Below, in pieces: positions 48,065 through 56,325 of a stretch of 64,000 nt of DNA. The notes below the pieces were generated by a model. That model saw only the letters and a list, made by a program, of their open reading frames with translations, was not told the origin of the DNA and searched no databases. The first letter of the stretch is position 1; each line of letters opens with the position of its first letter. The position numbers and the translations under genes are program-made. Where the stretch lies: the NCBI GenBank assembly GCA_050011155.1, contig JBEKJP010000022.1, forward strand, positions 4,236-68,235, read 5' to 3'. Origin of the DNA: Palsa-504 sp050011155 (GTDB lineage Bacteria; Actinomycetota; Actinomycetes; Streptosporangiales; Streptosporangiaceae).

Positions 48065-48523
48065 TCAGTCGCCCGGGCGCTGGGAGCGGCGGATGATCGC
48101 CCAGATCCAGGGGAGGGCGACCAGGGCCCACCAGGGGAACCAGGTGCCGCCGCCGACCACCGCGGTGACCGCCCAGATGGCGACCATGGCCGAGGTGACC
48201 ACCGCCCACGCGCCCATGGCCACGGTGCCCGGCGTGAACTTGGCCGGGTGGCCGTGGCCGCCCGGATCGGCCGGGAGCAGCGAATGCCCGGGGCGGGTCG
48301 GGCCGCGGCGCAGCGAGGCGTCCGGCAGCTGGTACAGGTCGATAGCGGGCAAGTCGGTCATCAGCTCGTCGAGCTCGCCCAGGGTCTTGGCCTCCAGAGC
48401 CTGGTCCATCCGCTCGTGGAACTCCTCAGCGGTCAGCCGGCCCGCGGCGTGGTGCTCGCGCAGCAGCGAGGCGACACGGTCGCGATCCGCGTCCGAGGCG
48501 CGGATTCGCGGGTCACCAGGCAC
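48065..48523 (-). CDS. DUF1707 membrane protein
   Basis: A 152-aa protein with an N-terminal DUF1707 domain (DPRIRASDADRDRVASLLREHHAAGRLTAEEFHERMDQALEAKTLGELDELMTDLP, the SHOCT-like signature). A polar linker and two C-terminal hydrophobic segments follow (about 95-115 and 120-138). Function unknown. The GTG at 48523 has AGAAGG six bases upstream, and residues upstream of it look non-coding. It is inserted between map and infA in the same direction, as in some Streptomyces genomes. Confidence 0.85.
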   Translation of the reverse strand: MPGDPRIRASDADRDRVASLLREHHAAGRLTAEEFHERMDQALEAKTLGELDELMTDLPAIDLYQLPDASLRRGPTRPGHSLLPADPGGHGHPAKFTPGTVAMGAWAVVTSAMVAIWAVTAVVGGGTWFPWWALVALPWIWAIIRRSQRPGD

Positions 48524-48561
48524 CTGGCACCTTCTTAGCTCGGTGTGTCCATTCCTACTTC

Positions 48562-49368
48562 CTAGTATCGCTCCACGGGACCATCCCCGCGGGCCAGCCC
48601 CTCCTTGCCGCCGTCTTCCGCGGTCAGCACCCACGGGCCGTCAGGAGTTATCGCCACCGTGTGCTCGAAGTGCGCGGCCCAGCTCCCGTCGGCGGTGATG
48701 ACCGTCCAGCCGTCGTCGAGCAGGATCGTCTCCGAGCCGCCGAGCATCACCATCGGCTCGACGGCCAGCGCCATGCCCGGCCGCAGCCGCGGGCCCCGGC
48801 CGGGCCGCCCGTAGTTGGGCACCGGCGGGTCCATGTGCATCGCACTGCCGATCCCGTGCCCGGTGTACTCCTCGACCACCCCGTACGAGCCGGAGACGGC
48901 CACGCTCGCCTCCACCGCGTGTGAGATGTCGCCGAGCCGGCCTCCCGCCTGGGCCTGCGCGAGCCCGCGCCACAGCGCGGCCTCGCAGGCCCGGAGCAGC
49001 CGGGTGTGCTCGGCGGAGATGATACCCACGCCGACGGTGCGAGCGGCGTCCCCGTGCCAGCCGCCGACGATGGCCCCGCAGTCGATCGAGATGATGTCCC
49101 CGTCCCGCAGGATCCGCTCGCGGCTGGGGATGCCGTGCACGATCTCCTCGTTCACCGACGTGCAGATCACCGCCGGGTAGCCGTGGTAGCCCTTGAACGA
49201 CGGGGTCGCGCCGGCGGCGCCGATCTCGGCTTCGGCGAGCTCGTCGAGCTCGGCGGTGGTGACACCGGGCTTGACCGCCGCCGTCACCGCGTCCAGGGTA
49301 CGCGCGACCACCAGGCCGGCCTCGCGCATCACCGCGAGCTGCTCGGGGGTCTTGATCTCGATGCTCAT
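48562..49368 (-). CDS. map: Methionine aminopeptidase, type I
   Basis: Removes the initiator Met from nascent proteins. The 268-aa product has the pita-bread metal site: IISIDCGAIVGGWHGDAART with two Asp, GHGIGSAMHMDP (His), AVEPM (Glu) and AHFEHTVAI (Glu), plus the N-terminal SIEIKTPEQLAVMREAGLVVARTL. ATG 49368 gives the usual N-terminus. It lies 39 nt after adk. Confidence 0.97.
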   Translation of the reverse strand: MSIEIKTPEQLAVMREAGLVVARTLDAVTAAVKPGVTTAELDELAEAEIGAAGATPSFKGYHGYPAVICTSVNEEIVHGIPSRERILRDGDIISIDCGAIVGGWHGDAARTVGVGIISAEHTRLLRACEAALWRGLAQAQAGGRLGDISHAVEASVAVSGSYGVVEEYTGHGIGSAMHMDPPVPNYGRPGRGPRLRPGMALAVEPMVMLGGSETILLDDGWTVITADGSWAAHFEHTVAITPDGPWVLTAEDGGKEGLARGDGPVERY

Positions 49369-49407
49369 GCCACCACGCCCCATCGCCAGAGCGGTCTTTC
49401 TCGGTTC

Positions 49408-50061
49408 TCAGCGCACGAACGGGCGGAGCGCGGCCATGGCCCGGCTGGTGATCTCTTCCACCGGGCCGGTCGCGTCGATCCCGATCAGGATGTTCTCGTC
49501 GGCGTAAAAGGAAATCAGCGGGGAGGTCTGCTCCGCGTAGACCTCGAGCCGGTGCCTGATGGTCTCCTCGGAGTCGTCATCTCGCTGGAAGAGCTCGCCG
49601 CCGCAGTCGTCGCAGATGCCCTTGCGGGCGGGCGGGTCGTACAGCACGTGCTGGACGCGCTCGCAGCGGCGGCAGGTCCGGCGCCCGGACAGCCGCCGCA
49701 CCACCTCGTCCTCGTCCACCACCAGCTCGAGCACCACACCGAGCCTGACGTCCCACTCGGACAGCATCTTCTTCAGCGTCTCGGCCTGCGGGACGTTCCG
49801 CGGGAAGCCGTCGAGCAGGAAGCCCTCCTGGGTGTCGTCCTCGGCCAGCCGGTCCCGGACCATCGCCACCGTCACCTCGTCCGGTACCAGGTCACCCCGG
49901 TCCATGAACTCCCTGGCCTTGCGGCCCAGCTCGGTGTTGTTCGTGACGTTGTACCGGAAAATGTCACCTGTCGAGATCCTCGGGATCGCCAGGTGTGAAG
50001 CTATGAACTGGGCCTGTGTCCCCTTGCCCGCACCGGGGGGCCCGACGAGGACGATGCGCAC
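49408..50061 (-). CDS. adk: Adenylate kinase (zinc-LID type)
   Basis: Interconverts AMP, ADP and ATP. The 217-aa product has P-loop GPPGAGKGTQ (residues 8-17), AMP-binding STGDIFRYN and LLDGFPRN. The LID holds four Cys (130, 133, 150, 153) as a zinc site, whereas many actinobacterial kinases have a short Cys-free LID. The GTG start overlaps the secY stop by one base (TAGTG), so it is coupled to secY. Confidence 0.98.
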   Translation of the reverse strand: MRIVLVGPPGAGKGTQAQFIASHLAIPRISTGDIFRYNVTNNTELGRKAREFMDRGDLVPDEVTVAMVRDRLAEDDTQEGFLLDGFPRNVPQAETLKKMLSEWDVRLGVVLELVVDEDEVVRRLSGRRTCRRCERVQHVLYDPPARKGICDDCGGELFQRDDDSEETIRHRLEVYAEQTSPLISFYADENILIGIDATGPVEEITSRAMAALRPFVR

Positions 50062-51392
50062 TATCGCAAGAAACCCTCATAGTTGCGCTGCTGCAGCTGG
50101 CTCTCGATCTGCTTCACCGTGTCGAGACCGACACCGACCATAATCAGCAGGCTGACCCCGCTGAACGGGAACTGCTGGCCGATCCCGATAGCTCCGAGCG
50201 CCACCAGCGGGAACAGCGCGACGATGCCGAGGTAAACCGAACCGGGCGCGGTGAGCCTGCTGAGCACGTACTGCAGGTACTCGGCGGTGGGCCGCCCGGG
50301 CCTGATGCCCGGGATGAAGCCGCCGTACTTCTTCATGTTGTCGGCCACTTCAGTCGGGTTGAAGGTGATCGACACGTAGAAGTAAGTGAACCCGACGATC
50401 AGCACGAAGAACGCGGCCGAGTAGACCACCGAGTCGCCCCGGACCAGGTACCGGTCCACCCAGTTCACCCAGCCCTGCGGGTTGGTCTGGCTGCCGAACA
50501 GCTGGGACGCCAAGGTCGGGATGTAGAGCAGGGAGGAGGCGAAGATGACCGGGATGACGCCCGCCTGGTTGACCTTCATCGGGATGTAGGTCGAGGTGCC
50601 GCCGTACATCCGGCGGCCCACCATGCGCTTGGCGTACTGGACCGGGATACGGCGCTGGGCCTGCTCCATGAACACGATGAACGCGATGATGGCGACCACC
50701 ACGACCAGGGCCACGGCGGCGTAGAACGCACCCTTGGTCCGGTAGATGGCCAGCAGCTCGCCCGGGATGACCGAGATCACCGTGGTGAAGATCAGCACCG
50801 ACATGCCGTTGCCGACGCCGCGGTCGGTGATCAGCTCGCCCATCCACATGATGACCGTGGTCCCGGCCACCATGGTGATCACCATCGTGGCGATGGTGAA
50901 GACGGAGCCGTTCGGGATCAGCGGATTAGTGCTGCCCGATGCCCCGCACCCGTTGAACAGGGTGCCAGATCTGGCCAGCTCCACGTACCCGGTCGACTGG
51001 AGCAGGGCCAGGCCCACGGTGAGGTAACGGGTGTACTGGGTGATCTTGGACTGTCCGGCCTGGCCCTCATTCTTCAGCGTCTCGAGCCGCGGGATCACGA
51101 CCGTGAGCAGCTGCAGGATGATGCTGGCGGTGATGTAGGGCATGATGCCGAGCGCGAACACCGACAGCCGCAGCAGCGCCTGGCCGCTGAGCAGGTTCAC
51201 GATGGCCAGCACGCCCGCCGTGGAACTGCCCGCCGCGGTGGCCGCGTTCGAGCAGAAAGCCACGTTCTTCTCGTCGATGCCCGGCGTGGGCAGCGAGGCA
51301 CCGAGGCGGAACAGCGCGATGAGGCCGAGCGTGATCAGCAGCTTCTTGCGAAGGTCCGGCGTCTGGAACGCCCGCACGAAGGCCGTGAGCAT
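50061..51392 (-). CDS. secY: Preprotein translocase subunit SecY
   Basis: Channel subunit of the Sec translocon, about ten membrane helices in 443 aa. It starts MLTAFVRAFQTPDLRKKLL, then FRLGASLPTPG, the plug region, PYITASIILQLLTVVIPRLETLKNEG, and the late FIPGIRPGRPTAEYLQYVLSRL. The frame is open 30 codons further, but ATG 51392 has GAGGA six bases upstream and the conserved start. A hairpin and a possible promoter lie between rplO and secY, so it may be transcribed partly on its own. Confidence 0.98.
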   Translation of the reverse strand: MLTAFVRAFQTPDLRKKLLITLGLIALFRLGASLPTPGIDEKNVAFCSNAATAAGSSTAGVLAIVNLLSGQALLRLSVFALGIMPYITASIILQLLTVVIPRLETLKNEGQAGQSKITQYTRYLTVGLALLQSTGYVELARSGTLFNGCGASGSTNPLIPNGSVFTIATMVITMVAGTTVIMWMGELITDRGVGNGMSVLIFTTVISVIPGELLAIYRTKGAFYAAVALVVVVAIIAFIVFMEQAQRRIPVQYAKRMVGRRMYGGTSTYIPMKVNQAGVIPVIFASSLLYIPTLASQLFGSQTNPQGWVNWVDRYLVRGDSVVYSAAFFVLIVGFTYFYVSITFNPTEVADNMKKYGGFIPGIRPGRPTAEYLQYVLSRLTAPGSVYLGIVALFPLVALGAIGIGQQFPFSGVSLLIMVGVGLDTVKQIESQLQQRNYEGFLR

Positions 51393-51429
51393 GCGCAGTC
51401 CTCGCTTTGGTTGGTGGGGCAGTCCACGT

Positions 51430-51458
51430 ATCTTACCCGCGGACTGAAACTCTGTCTT
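51430..51458 (-). promoter_or_regulatory. Candidate promoter upstream of secY
   Basis: Minus-strand AAGACA (51458-51453) and TAAGAT (51435-51430) are separated by exactly 17 bp, each matching the housekeeping consensus at four positions. It lies about 40-65 bp before the secY ATG, downstream of the rplO hairpin. Confidence 0.35.
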
Positions 51459-51469
51459 GTTGCTAGCTA

Positions 51470-51502
51470 GCCTCCGGAACACCGTACCCGGCGCCCGGAG
51501 GC
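51470..51502 (-). terminator. Hairpin after rplO
   Basis: GCCTCCGG (51470-51477) pairs with CCGGAGGC (51495-51502). It lies 17 nt after the rplO stop in the only large gap of the S10-spc block before secY. Candidate partial terminator. Confidence 0.5.
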
Positions 51503-51518
51503 TTGCTCGAAACCTCAG

Positions 51519-51992
51519 TTAAGAAAGCTCGGTGACCGAACCGCCGGCCTGCTCGATCTTGGCGGCGGCCGAGGTCGAGAAGGCGTGCGCGGTGACCCGG
51601 AGGGCCACCGTGAGATCGCCGGTGCCGAGCACCTTGATCAGCTCGCCCTTGCGGGCGGCGCCCTTGGCCACCAGGTTCTCCGGGGTGACGTCGCCGCCCT
51701 CGGGGAACAGCTCGGCCAGGCGGCCGGTGTTCACCACCTGGTAGGTGGTGCCGAAGCCCGCGTTGGAGAAGCCCTTCAGCTTCGGGAGCCGACGGGACAG
51801 CGGCATCTGGCCGCCCTCGAAGCCGAGGTGGACCTGAGTGCGCGCCTTGGTGCCCTTGGTGCCGCGTCCGGCGGTCTTGCCCTTGGACGCCTCACCGCGG
51901 CCGACTCGCGTCTTGGCCTTGTGCGCTCCCGGTGCGGGCCGCAGGTGATGCAGCTTGAGCCCGCGCCCGGAGGCGTTCTGCTCGTCCGGCAT
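51519..51992 (-). CDS. rplO: 50S ribosomal protein L15
   Basis: A 157-aa protein with KLHHLRPAPGAHKAKTRVGRGEASKGKTAGRGTKG, FEGGQMPLSRRLPKLKGF and the C-terminal RVTAHAFSTSAAAKIEQAGGSV. It directly abuts the rpmD stop. Confidence 0.98.
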   Translation of the reverse strand: MPDEQNASGRGLKLHHLRPAPGAHKAKTRVGRGEASKGKTAGRGTKGTKARTQVHLGFEGGQMPLSRRLPKLKGFSNAGFGTTYQVVNTGRLAELFPEGGDVTPENLVAKGAARKGELIKVLGTGDLTVALRVTAHAFSTSAAAKIEQAGGSVTELS

Positions 51993-52175
51993 TTAATCCA
52001 CTTCCTCTACCGTGACCAGGTGGCGCACGGTCTTGATCATGCCGCGGAACTCAGGCCGGTCCGGCTTGACCACCACCTGGCCGATACGGCGCAGCCCGAG
52101 CGAACGCAGCGAATTACGCTGCGCGCTGTCCCCGCCTATCTTCGACTTGATCTGTGTCACCTTCAGCTGTGCCAT
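51993..52175 (-). CDS. rpmD: 50S ribosomal protein L30
   Basis: A 60-aa protein: AQLKVTQIKSKIGGDSAQRNSLRSLGLRRIGQVVVKPDRPEFRGMIKTVRHLVTVEEV. ATG 52175 is set by comparison with L30; the frame upstream belongs to rpsE's shadow. It lies 13 nt after rpsE. Confidence 0.97.
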   Translation of the reverse strand: MAQLKVTQIKSKIGGDSAQRNSLRSLGLRRIGQVVVKPDRPEFRGMIKTVRHLVTVEEVD

Positions 52176-52188
52176 CTGCGTTCTCCCG

Positions 52189-52791
52189 TCAGGCTCCGGC
52201 CGCGGCCGCGCGGGCCCGCAGCATGGCCGCGGGGGCCACGTCCTCGATCGGCAGGCCACGCTTGGCCGCGATCTCCTCCGGCCGGTTCAGGCTCTTGAGC
52301 GCGGCCACGGTGGCGTGCACCACGTTGATCGGGTTGGACGAGCCCAGCGACCGGGACAGCACGTCGTGGATGCCCGCGCACTCCAGCACGGCGCGCACCG
52401 GGCCGCCGGCGATGACGCCGGTTCCCGGGCTGGCCGGCTTGAGCAGCACGACACCCGCCGCTTCCTCGCCCTGCACGGTGTGCGGGATCGTGCTGGCGAT
52501 CATCGGCACGCGGAAGAAGTGCTTCTTGGCCTCTTCCACGCCCTTGGCGATCGCGGCCGGCACCTCCTTGGCCTTGCCGTAACCGACGCCGACCATGCCC
52601 TTGCCGTCGCCCACCACGACCAGCGCGGTGAAGCTGAAGCGGCGGCCGCCCTTGACGACCTTGGCCACCCGGTTGATGGTAACCACATGCTCGAGGTAGG
52701 CGGCCTGCTTCTCGGCCGCGCCGCCACGCCGGTCCTCACGGCGCTCGCGCCGTTCGCCGCCGCCGCCGCCTCGTCGCGGTGCTCCTGGCAT
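52189..52791 (-). CDS. rpsE: 30S ribosomal protein S5
   Basis: A 200-aa protein with a Gly/Arg-rich N-terminal extension (PGAPRRGGGGGERRERREDRRG). The S5 core follows: EHVVTINRVAKVVKGGRRFSFTALVVVGD, GYGKAKEVPAAIAKGVEEAKK, GTGVIAGGPVRAVLE and GSSNPINVVHATVAAL. It sits between rplR and rpmD. Confidence 0.98.
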   Translation of the reverse strand: MPGAPRRGGGGGERRERREDRRGGAAEKQAAYLEHVVTINRVAKVVKGGRRFSFTALVVVGDGKGMVGVGYGKAKEVPAAIAKGVEEAKKHFFRVPMIASTIPHTVQGEEAAGVVLLKPASPGTGVIAGGPVRAVLECAGIHDVLSRSLGSSNPINVVHATVAALKSLNRPEEIAAKRGLPIEDVAPAAMLRARAAAAGA

Positions 52792-52834
52792 TAGCCCTTC
52801 CTCATCTCTGTCTTGCTGTTCACAACGGCCCCGC

Positions 52835-53245
52835 TCACAGTTTCAGGCCGCCTTCGCGTGCGCCGTCCGCGAGCGCCGCGACCCGGCCGTGGTAGCGGTA
52901 GCCGCCACGGTCGAACACCACGGCCTCGATGCCGGCGTCCTTGGCCCGCTGCGCGAGCAACTCGCCCACCTGGCGCGCCTTGGCCGTCTTGTCGCCGTCA
53001 GCCGTGCGGATCGGCGCGTCCAGGGTGGACGCGGCGGCTAGCGTACGGCCCAGGGTGTCGTCGACGATCTGCGCGAACATGTGCCGCGCCGACCGGTTGA
53101 CGACCAGCCGGGGACGGCTCGCGCTGCCGCTGACCTTCTTGCGGACCCGCAGGTGCCGGCGGGCGCGCCCGGCGGCAGAGGCCTGCGTCTTCGGACGCAC
53201 CCGCCCGGTGGCGCGTGCGCGCGACGTCGTCTTGGTGCCAGCCAT
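52835..53245 (-). CDS. rplR: 50S ribosomal protein L18
   Basis: A 136-aa 5S rRNA-binding protein: RARRHLRVRKKVSGSASRPRLVV, SARHMFAQIVDDTLGRTLAAAST, and FDRGGYRYHGRVAALADGAREGGL. It follows rplF by three bases. Confidence 0.98.
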   Translation of the reverse strand: MAGTKTTSRARATGRVRPKTQASAAGRARRHLRVRKKVSGSASRPRLVVNRSARHMFAQIVDDTLGRTLAAASTLDAPIRTADGDKTAKARQVGELLAQRAKDAGIEAVVFDRGGYRYHGRVAALADGAREGGLKL

Positions 53246-53248
53246 GAC

Positions 53249-53785
53249 TTACTTACCAGCCTTCCCGACCTTGCGGCGGATCTGCTCACCCTGGTACCGC
53301 ACGCCCTTGCCCTTGTACGGGTCGGGCTTGCGGAGCTTGCGGATTTGCGCGGCCACCTCGCCCACCTGCTGCTTGTCGATGCCCTCGACGACGAACCTGG
53401 TCGGGGCCTCGACGCGGAAGGTGATGCCCTCCGGCGGGGTGATGACCACCGGGTGGCTGAACCCGAGCGCGAACTCGAGGTTGCTGCCCTTGGCCTGGAC
53501 GCGATAGCCGACCCCGACGATCTCCAGGGTCTTGCGGTAGCCCTCAGTGACACCGGTGACCATGTTGGCGATAAGCGTGCGAGACAAGCCGTGCAGCGCC
53601 CGCACCGGGCCATCGTCGTTCGGCCTGGTGACCTTGATGACGCCGTCTTCCCGTACGACGTCGATGGGAGCGGCCACGGTGTGCTGCAGCTGACCTTTCG
53701 GTCCCTGCACGGTGACCTGGCGCCCGTCGATGTCGATCTGCACGCCGCTGGGGATGGTGACGGGGAGCCGCCCGATCCTTGACAT
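53249..53785 (-). CDS. rplF: 50S ribosomal protein L6
   Basis: A 178-aa protein near the sarcin-ricin loop: SRIGRLPVTIPSGVQIDIDG, GPKGQLQHTV, ANMVTGVTEGYRKTLEIVGVGYR, and the C-terminal GKGVRYQGEQIRRKVGKAGK. It follows rpsH by 12 nt. Confidence 0.98.
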   Translation of the reverse strand: MSRIGRLPVTIPSGVQIDIDGRQVTVQGPKGQLQHTVAAPIDVVREDGVIKVTRPNDDGPVRALHGLSRTLIANMVTGVTEGYRKTLEIVGVGYRVQAKGSNLEFALGFSHPVVITPPEGITFRVEAPTRFVVEGIDKQQVGEVAAQIRKLRKPDPYKGKGVRYQGEQIRRKVGKAGK

Positions 53786-53797
53786 TGCAGCTCCTCC

Positions 53798-54196
53798 TTA
53801 CCAGACGTAGGCGAGGACTTCCCCGCCCACGCCTCGCTTGTTGGCCTGCTTGTCGGTCAGCAGCCCGCCGGACGTGGAGATGATCGCCACGCCGAGACCG
53901 CCGAGGACCTTGGGCAGGTTGTCTTTCTTCGCGTACACGCGCAGTCCGGGCTTGGACACCCGCTTGATACCGGCGATGGAACGCTCGCGCTGGTTCCCGA
54001 ACTTCAGGATGACGACGAGGTTCTTGCCGACTTCGGCGTCTTCCACCCGCCATCCGGCGATGTAGCCCTCCTGCTGGAGGATCTCCGCGATGTGCGACTT
54101 GATCTTGGAATACGGCATGTTCACGGTGTCGTGATAGGCCGAGTTCGCATTCCGCAGACGCGTCAGCATGTCCGCGATCGGATCGGTCATCGTCAT
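53798..54196 (-). CDS. rpsH: 30S ribosomal protein S8
   Basis: A 132-aa protein that in some bacteria autoregulates the spc operon. TDPIADMLTRLRNANSAYHDTV, MPYSKIKSHIAEILQQEGYI, and ISTSGGLLTDKQANKRGVGGEVLAYVW. The start is ATG 54196 (ATG 54190 also possible); 11 upstream in-frame codons are not S8-like. Confidence 0.97.
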   Translation of the reverse strand: MTMTDPIADMLTRLRNANSAYHDTVNMPYSKIKSHIAEILQQEGYIAGWRVEDAEVGKNLVVILKFGNQRERSIAGIKRVSKPGLRVYAKKDNLPKVLGGLGVAIISTSGGLLTDKQANKRGVGGEVLAYVW

Positions 54197-54266
54197 GGCC
54201 AACAGGCCTTCCTCACCGGGGTTTCCCAACTGGAAAGGGACCTACGGTGTGCTCGTTCTTTGGTTG

Positions 54267-54452
54267 TTACCAGCTGGACTTGGTGATACCGGGCAGTTCG
54301 CCGCGGTGTGCCATGGTGCGGAAGCAGATCCGGCACAGGCTGAACCTGCGGTAGACGGCCCGGGGCCGCCCGCAGCGGGTGCAGCGGGTGTAGCCGCGCA
54401 CCTGGAACTTCGGCGTCCGCTTCTGCTTAGCGACCAGCGCCTTCTTTGCCAT
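54267..54452 (-). CDS. rpsN: 30S ribosomal protein S14 type Z (zinc-binding)
   Basis: A 61-aa short zinc form with Cys24, Cys27, Cys40 and Cys43 (YTRCTRCGRP and FSLCRICF), ending ELPGITKSSW. It follows rplE by four bases and precedes rpsH. Confidence 0.98.
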   Translation of the reverse strand: MAKKALVAKQKRTPKFQVRGYTRCTRCGRPRAVYRRFSLCRICFRTMAHRGELPGITKSSW

Positions 54453-54456
54453 TACC

Positions 54457-55020
54457 TCACCCCTCCCTGAAGGGGAAGCCGAGCCGCCGCAGCAAGGAGC
54501 GGCCTTCGGCGTCGTTGGTTGCGGTGGTCACGACGGTGATGTCCATCCCGCGCTGCCTGTCCACCTTGTCCGGGTCGATCTCGTGGAACATGACCTGCTC
54601 GACGAGACCGAACGTGTAGTTCCCTTGCCCGTCGAACTGGCGGTCGGACAGACCGCGGAAGTCACGGATACGGGGCAGCGCGATGGCCAGCAGGCGGTCG
54701 AGGAACTCCCACATGCGGTCGCCGCGCAGCGTAGTGTGCGCGCCGATGGGCATACCCTCGCGCAGCTTGAACTGGGCCACCGACTTCTTGGCCTTGGCCA
54801 CGGCGGGCCGCTGCCCGGTGATGGTGGCCAGGTCACGGACCGCGCCCTCGATCAGCTTCGCGTCCCTGGCCGCCTCGCCGACGCCCATGTTCACGACGAT
54901 CTTGACCAGTCCGGGGATCTGCATCACGTTGGCGTAGCCGAACTCTTCCCTGAGCGCGGGCGCGATCTCGGCCCGGTAGCGCTCCTTGAGCCGCGGGATC
55001 GCGGGGGCTTCTGTGGCCAT
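54457..55020 (-). CDS. rplE: 50S ribosomal protein L5
   Basis: A 187-aa 5S rRNA- and P-site tRNA-contacting protein: NVMQIPGLVKIVVNMGVGEA, TGQRPAVAKAKKSVAQFKLREGMPIG, FDGQGNYTFGL and MDITVVTTATND. Its start overlaps the rplX stop by one base (TGATG). Confidence 0.98.
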   Translation of the reverse strand: MATEAPAIPRLKERYRAEIAPALREEFGYANVMQIPGLVKIVVNMGVGEAARDAKLIEGAVRDLATITGQRPAVAKAKKSVAQFKLREGMPIGAHTTLRGDRMWEFLDRLLAIALPRIRDFRGLSDRQFDGQGNYTFGLVEQVMFHEIDPDKVDRQRGMDITVVTTATNDAEGRSLLRRLGFPFREG

Positions 55021-55343
55021 CAGATGTCCTTCCCGCTCGGCCTGGCGACGCGGATCTTGCTGCCGTCCTCGTCGAACCGGTAGCCGACGCGCACGGCCTT
55101 CTTGTCGTTGTCCGGATCGGCCAGCTGGACGTTGCTCACGTCGATCGGGGCCTCTTCGTGCGTGATGCCGCCTTCCTTGGCACCGCGCTGGCCCTGGTAC
55201 GTGACCTTCTTGTTCTTCTTGACCACGTTGACGCCCTGGACCAGCACCTTGCCCCGGTCCGGGTAGGCCGCGATGACCAGACCGGAGCGTCCCCGGTCAC
55301 GGCCCGCGACCACAACCACATGGTCACCCTTCTTGATCTTCAT
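55020..55343 (-). CDS. rplX: 50S ribosomal protein L24
   Basis: A 107-aa assembly-initiator protein: KIKKGDHVVVVAGRDRGRSG, VLVQGVNVVKKNKKVTYQGQRGAKEGGITHEEAPI. ATG 55343 overlaps the rplN stop by one base; a GTG one codon upstream is also in frame. Confidence 0.97.
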   Translation of the reverse strand: MKIKKGDHVVVVAGRDRGRSGLVIAAYPDRGKVLVQGVNVVKKNKKVTYQGQRGAKEGGITHEEAPIDVSNVQLADPDNDKKAVRVGYRFDEDGSKIRVARPSGKDI

Positions 55344-55711
55344 CACAGCACCTCCGGCGCCAGCGAGATGATCCGCATGAAGCGCTTCTCCCGCAGCTCC
55401 CGGCCGACCGGGCCGAAGATGCGGGTACCCCGCGGGTCCCCGCCGTCCCTGATCAGCACCGCCGCGTTCTCGTCGAACCGGATATAGGAGCCGTCGCCGC
55501 GGCGGCGCTCCTTGCGGGTACGCACCACGACCGCCTTGACGACATCGCCCTTTTTCACGCCGGCGCCGGGAAGGGCATCCTTCACCGTCGCCACGATGAC
55601 GTCACCGATGCCCGCGTATCGCCGGCCGCTGCCGCCGAGAACACGGATGCAAAGGATCTCCTTGGCGCCCGTGTTGTCAGCGACCTTAAGCCGCGACTCC
55701 TGCTGGATCAC
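55343..55711 (-). CDS. rplN: 50S ribosomal protein L14
   Basis: A 122-aa protein: IQQESRLKVADNTGAKEILCIRVLGG, KKGDVVKAVVVRTRKERRRGDGSYIRFDENAAVLI, GTRIFGPVGRELREK. A 51-nt spacer separates it from rpsQ. Confidence 0.99.
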   Translation of the reverse strand: MIQQESRLKVADNTGAKEILCIRVLGGSGRRYAGIGDVIVATVKDALPGAGVKKGDVVKAVVVRTRKERRRGDGSYIRFDENAAVLIRDGGDPRGTRIFGPVGRELREKRFMRIISLAPEVL

Positions 55712-55762
55712 GTCAACTCCTGAAGTTCTCGCCGGGCACCGGAGCCAGGCGGATCTGTCCTA

Positions 55763-56035
55763 CTACTTAGCCTTCTCTAGGATCTCGGCTACCCGCCAGC
55801 GCTTAGTCGCGGACAGCGGCCGGGTCTCCATCAGCAGCACCCGGTCACCCACGCCACAGGCGTTGGCTTCGTCGTGTGCCTGGTACTTCTTGGTACGGCG
55901 CAGAACCTTGCCGTACTTGGGGTGCTTCACGTGGTCCTCGACCTGGACGACAACCGTCTTGTCCATCTTGTCGCTGACCACGAGGCCTTCGCGGCCCTTG
56001 CGGTAACCCCTGCTCTCGGGGGCGGTCTCGCTCAC
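55763..56035 (-). CDS. rpsQ: 30S ribosomal protein S17
   Basis: A 90-aa OB-fold 16S-binding protein: RKGREGLVVSDKMDKTVVVQVEDHVKHPKYGKVLRRTKKYQAHDEAN, GDRVLLMETRPLSATKRWRV. Its start overlaps the rpmC stop by four bases. Confidence 0.98.
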   Translation of the reverse strand: MSETAPESRGYRKGREGLVVSDKMDKTVVVQVEDHVKHPKYGKVLRRTKKYQAHDEANACGVGDRVLLMETRPLSATKRWRVAEILEKAK

Positions 56036-56325
56036 TTGCCGGCCTCCTCGTCATTCTCAGCGGAGCCGCTCGCGGCGACGGCCACCGGTGCCTCGTCCTC
56101 GCCGGAATCCTCGACCAAGGTGATGATCCCGAGCTCGCGCTCCCGCATCACCGTGTAGATCCGGGCGATTTCCTTGCGGACCGCGTGGAGCCTGCCGTGG
56201 CTCTCCAGCTGTCCAGTGGCCCCCTGGAAGCGCAGGTTGAACAGCTCTTCCTTGGCCTCGGCGAGCTTGGTGTGCAGCTCCTCCTCGGTGGAGATACGCA
56301 GCTGCGCGGTCAGGCTGTTAGCCAT
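56032..56325 (-). CDS. rpmC: 50S ribosomal protein L29 with acidic tail
   Basis: A 97-aa product. Residues 1-68 are L29 (ELHTKLAEAKEELFNLRFQGATGQLESHGRLHAVRKEIARIYTVMRERE). About 28 extra acidic/Ala residues follow (EDSGEDEAPVAVAASG...). It overlaps the rplP stop by one base. Confidence 0.97.
   Translation of the reverse strand: MANSLTAQLRISTEEELHTKLAEAKEELFNLRFQGATGQLESHGRLHAVRKEIARIYTVMRERELGIITLVEDSGEDEAPVAVAASGSAENDEEAGK

Noticed and set aside
51393..51482. N-terminally extended SecY starting 30 codons upstream
   Set aside because: The extra residues are not SecY-like and overlap a candidate promoter; the downstream ATG has a well-placed ribosome site.
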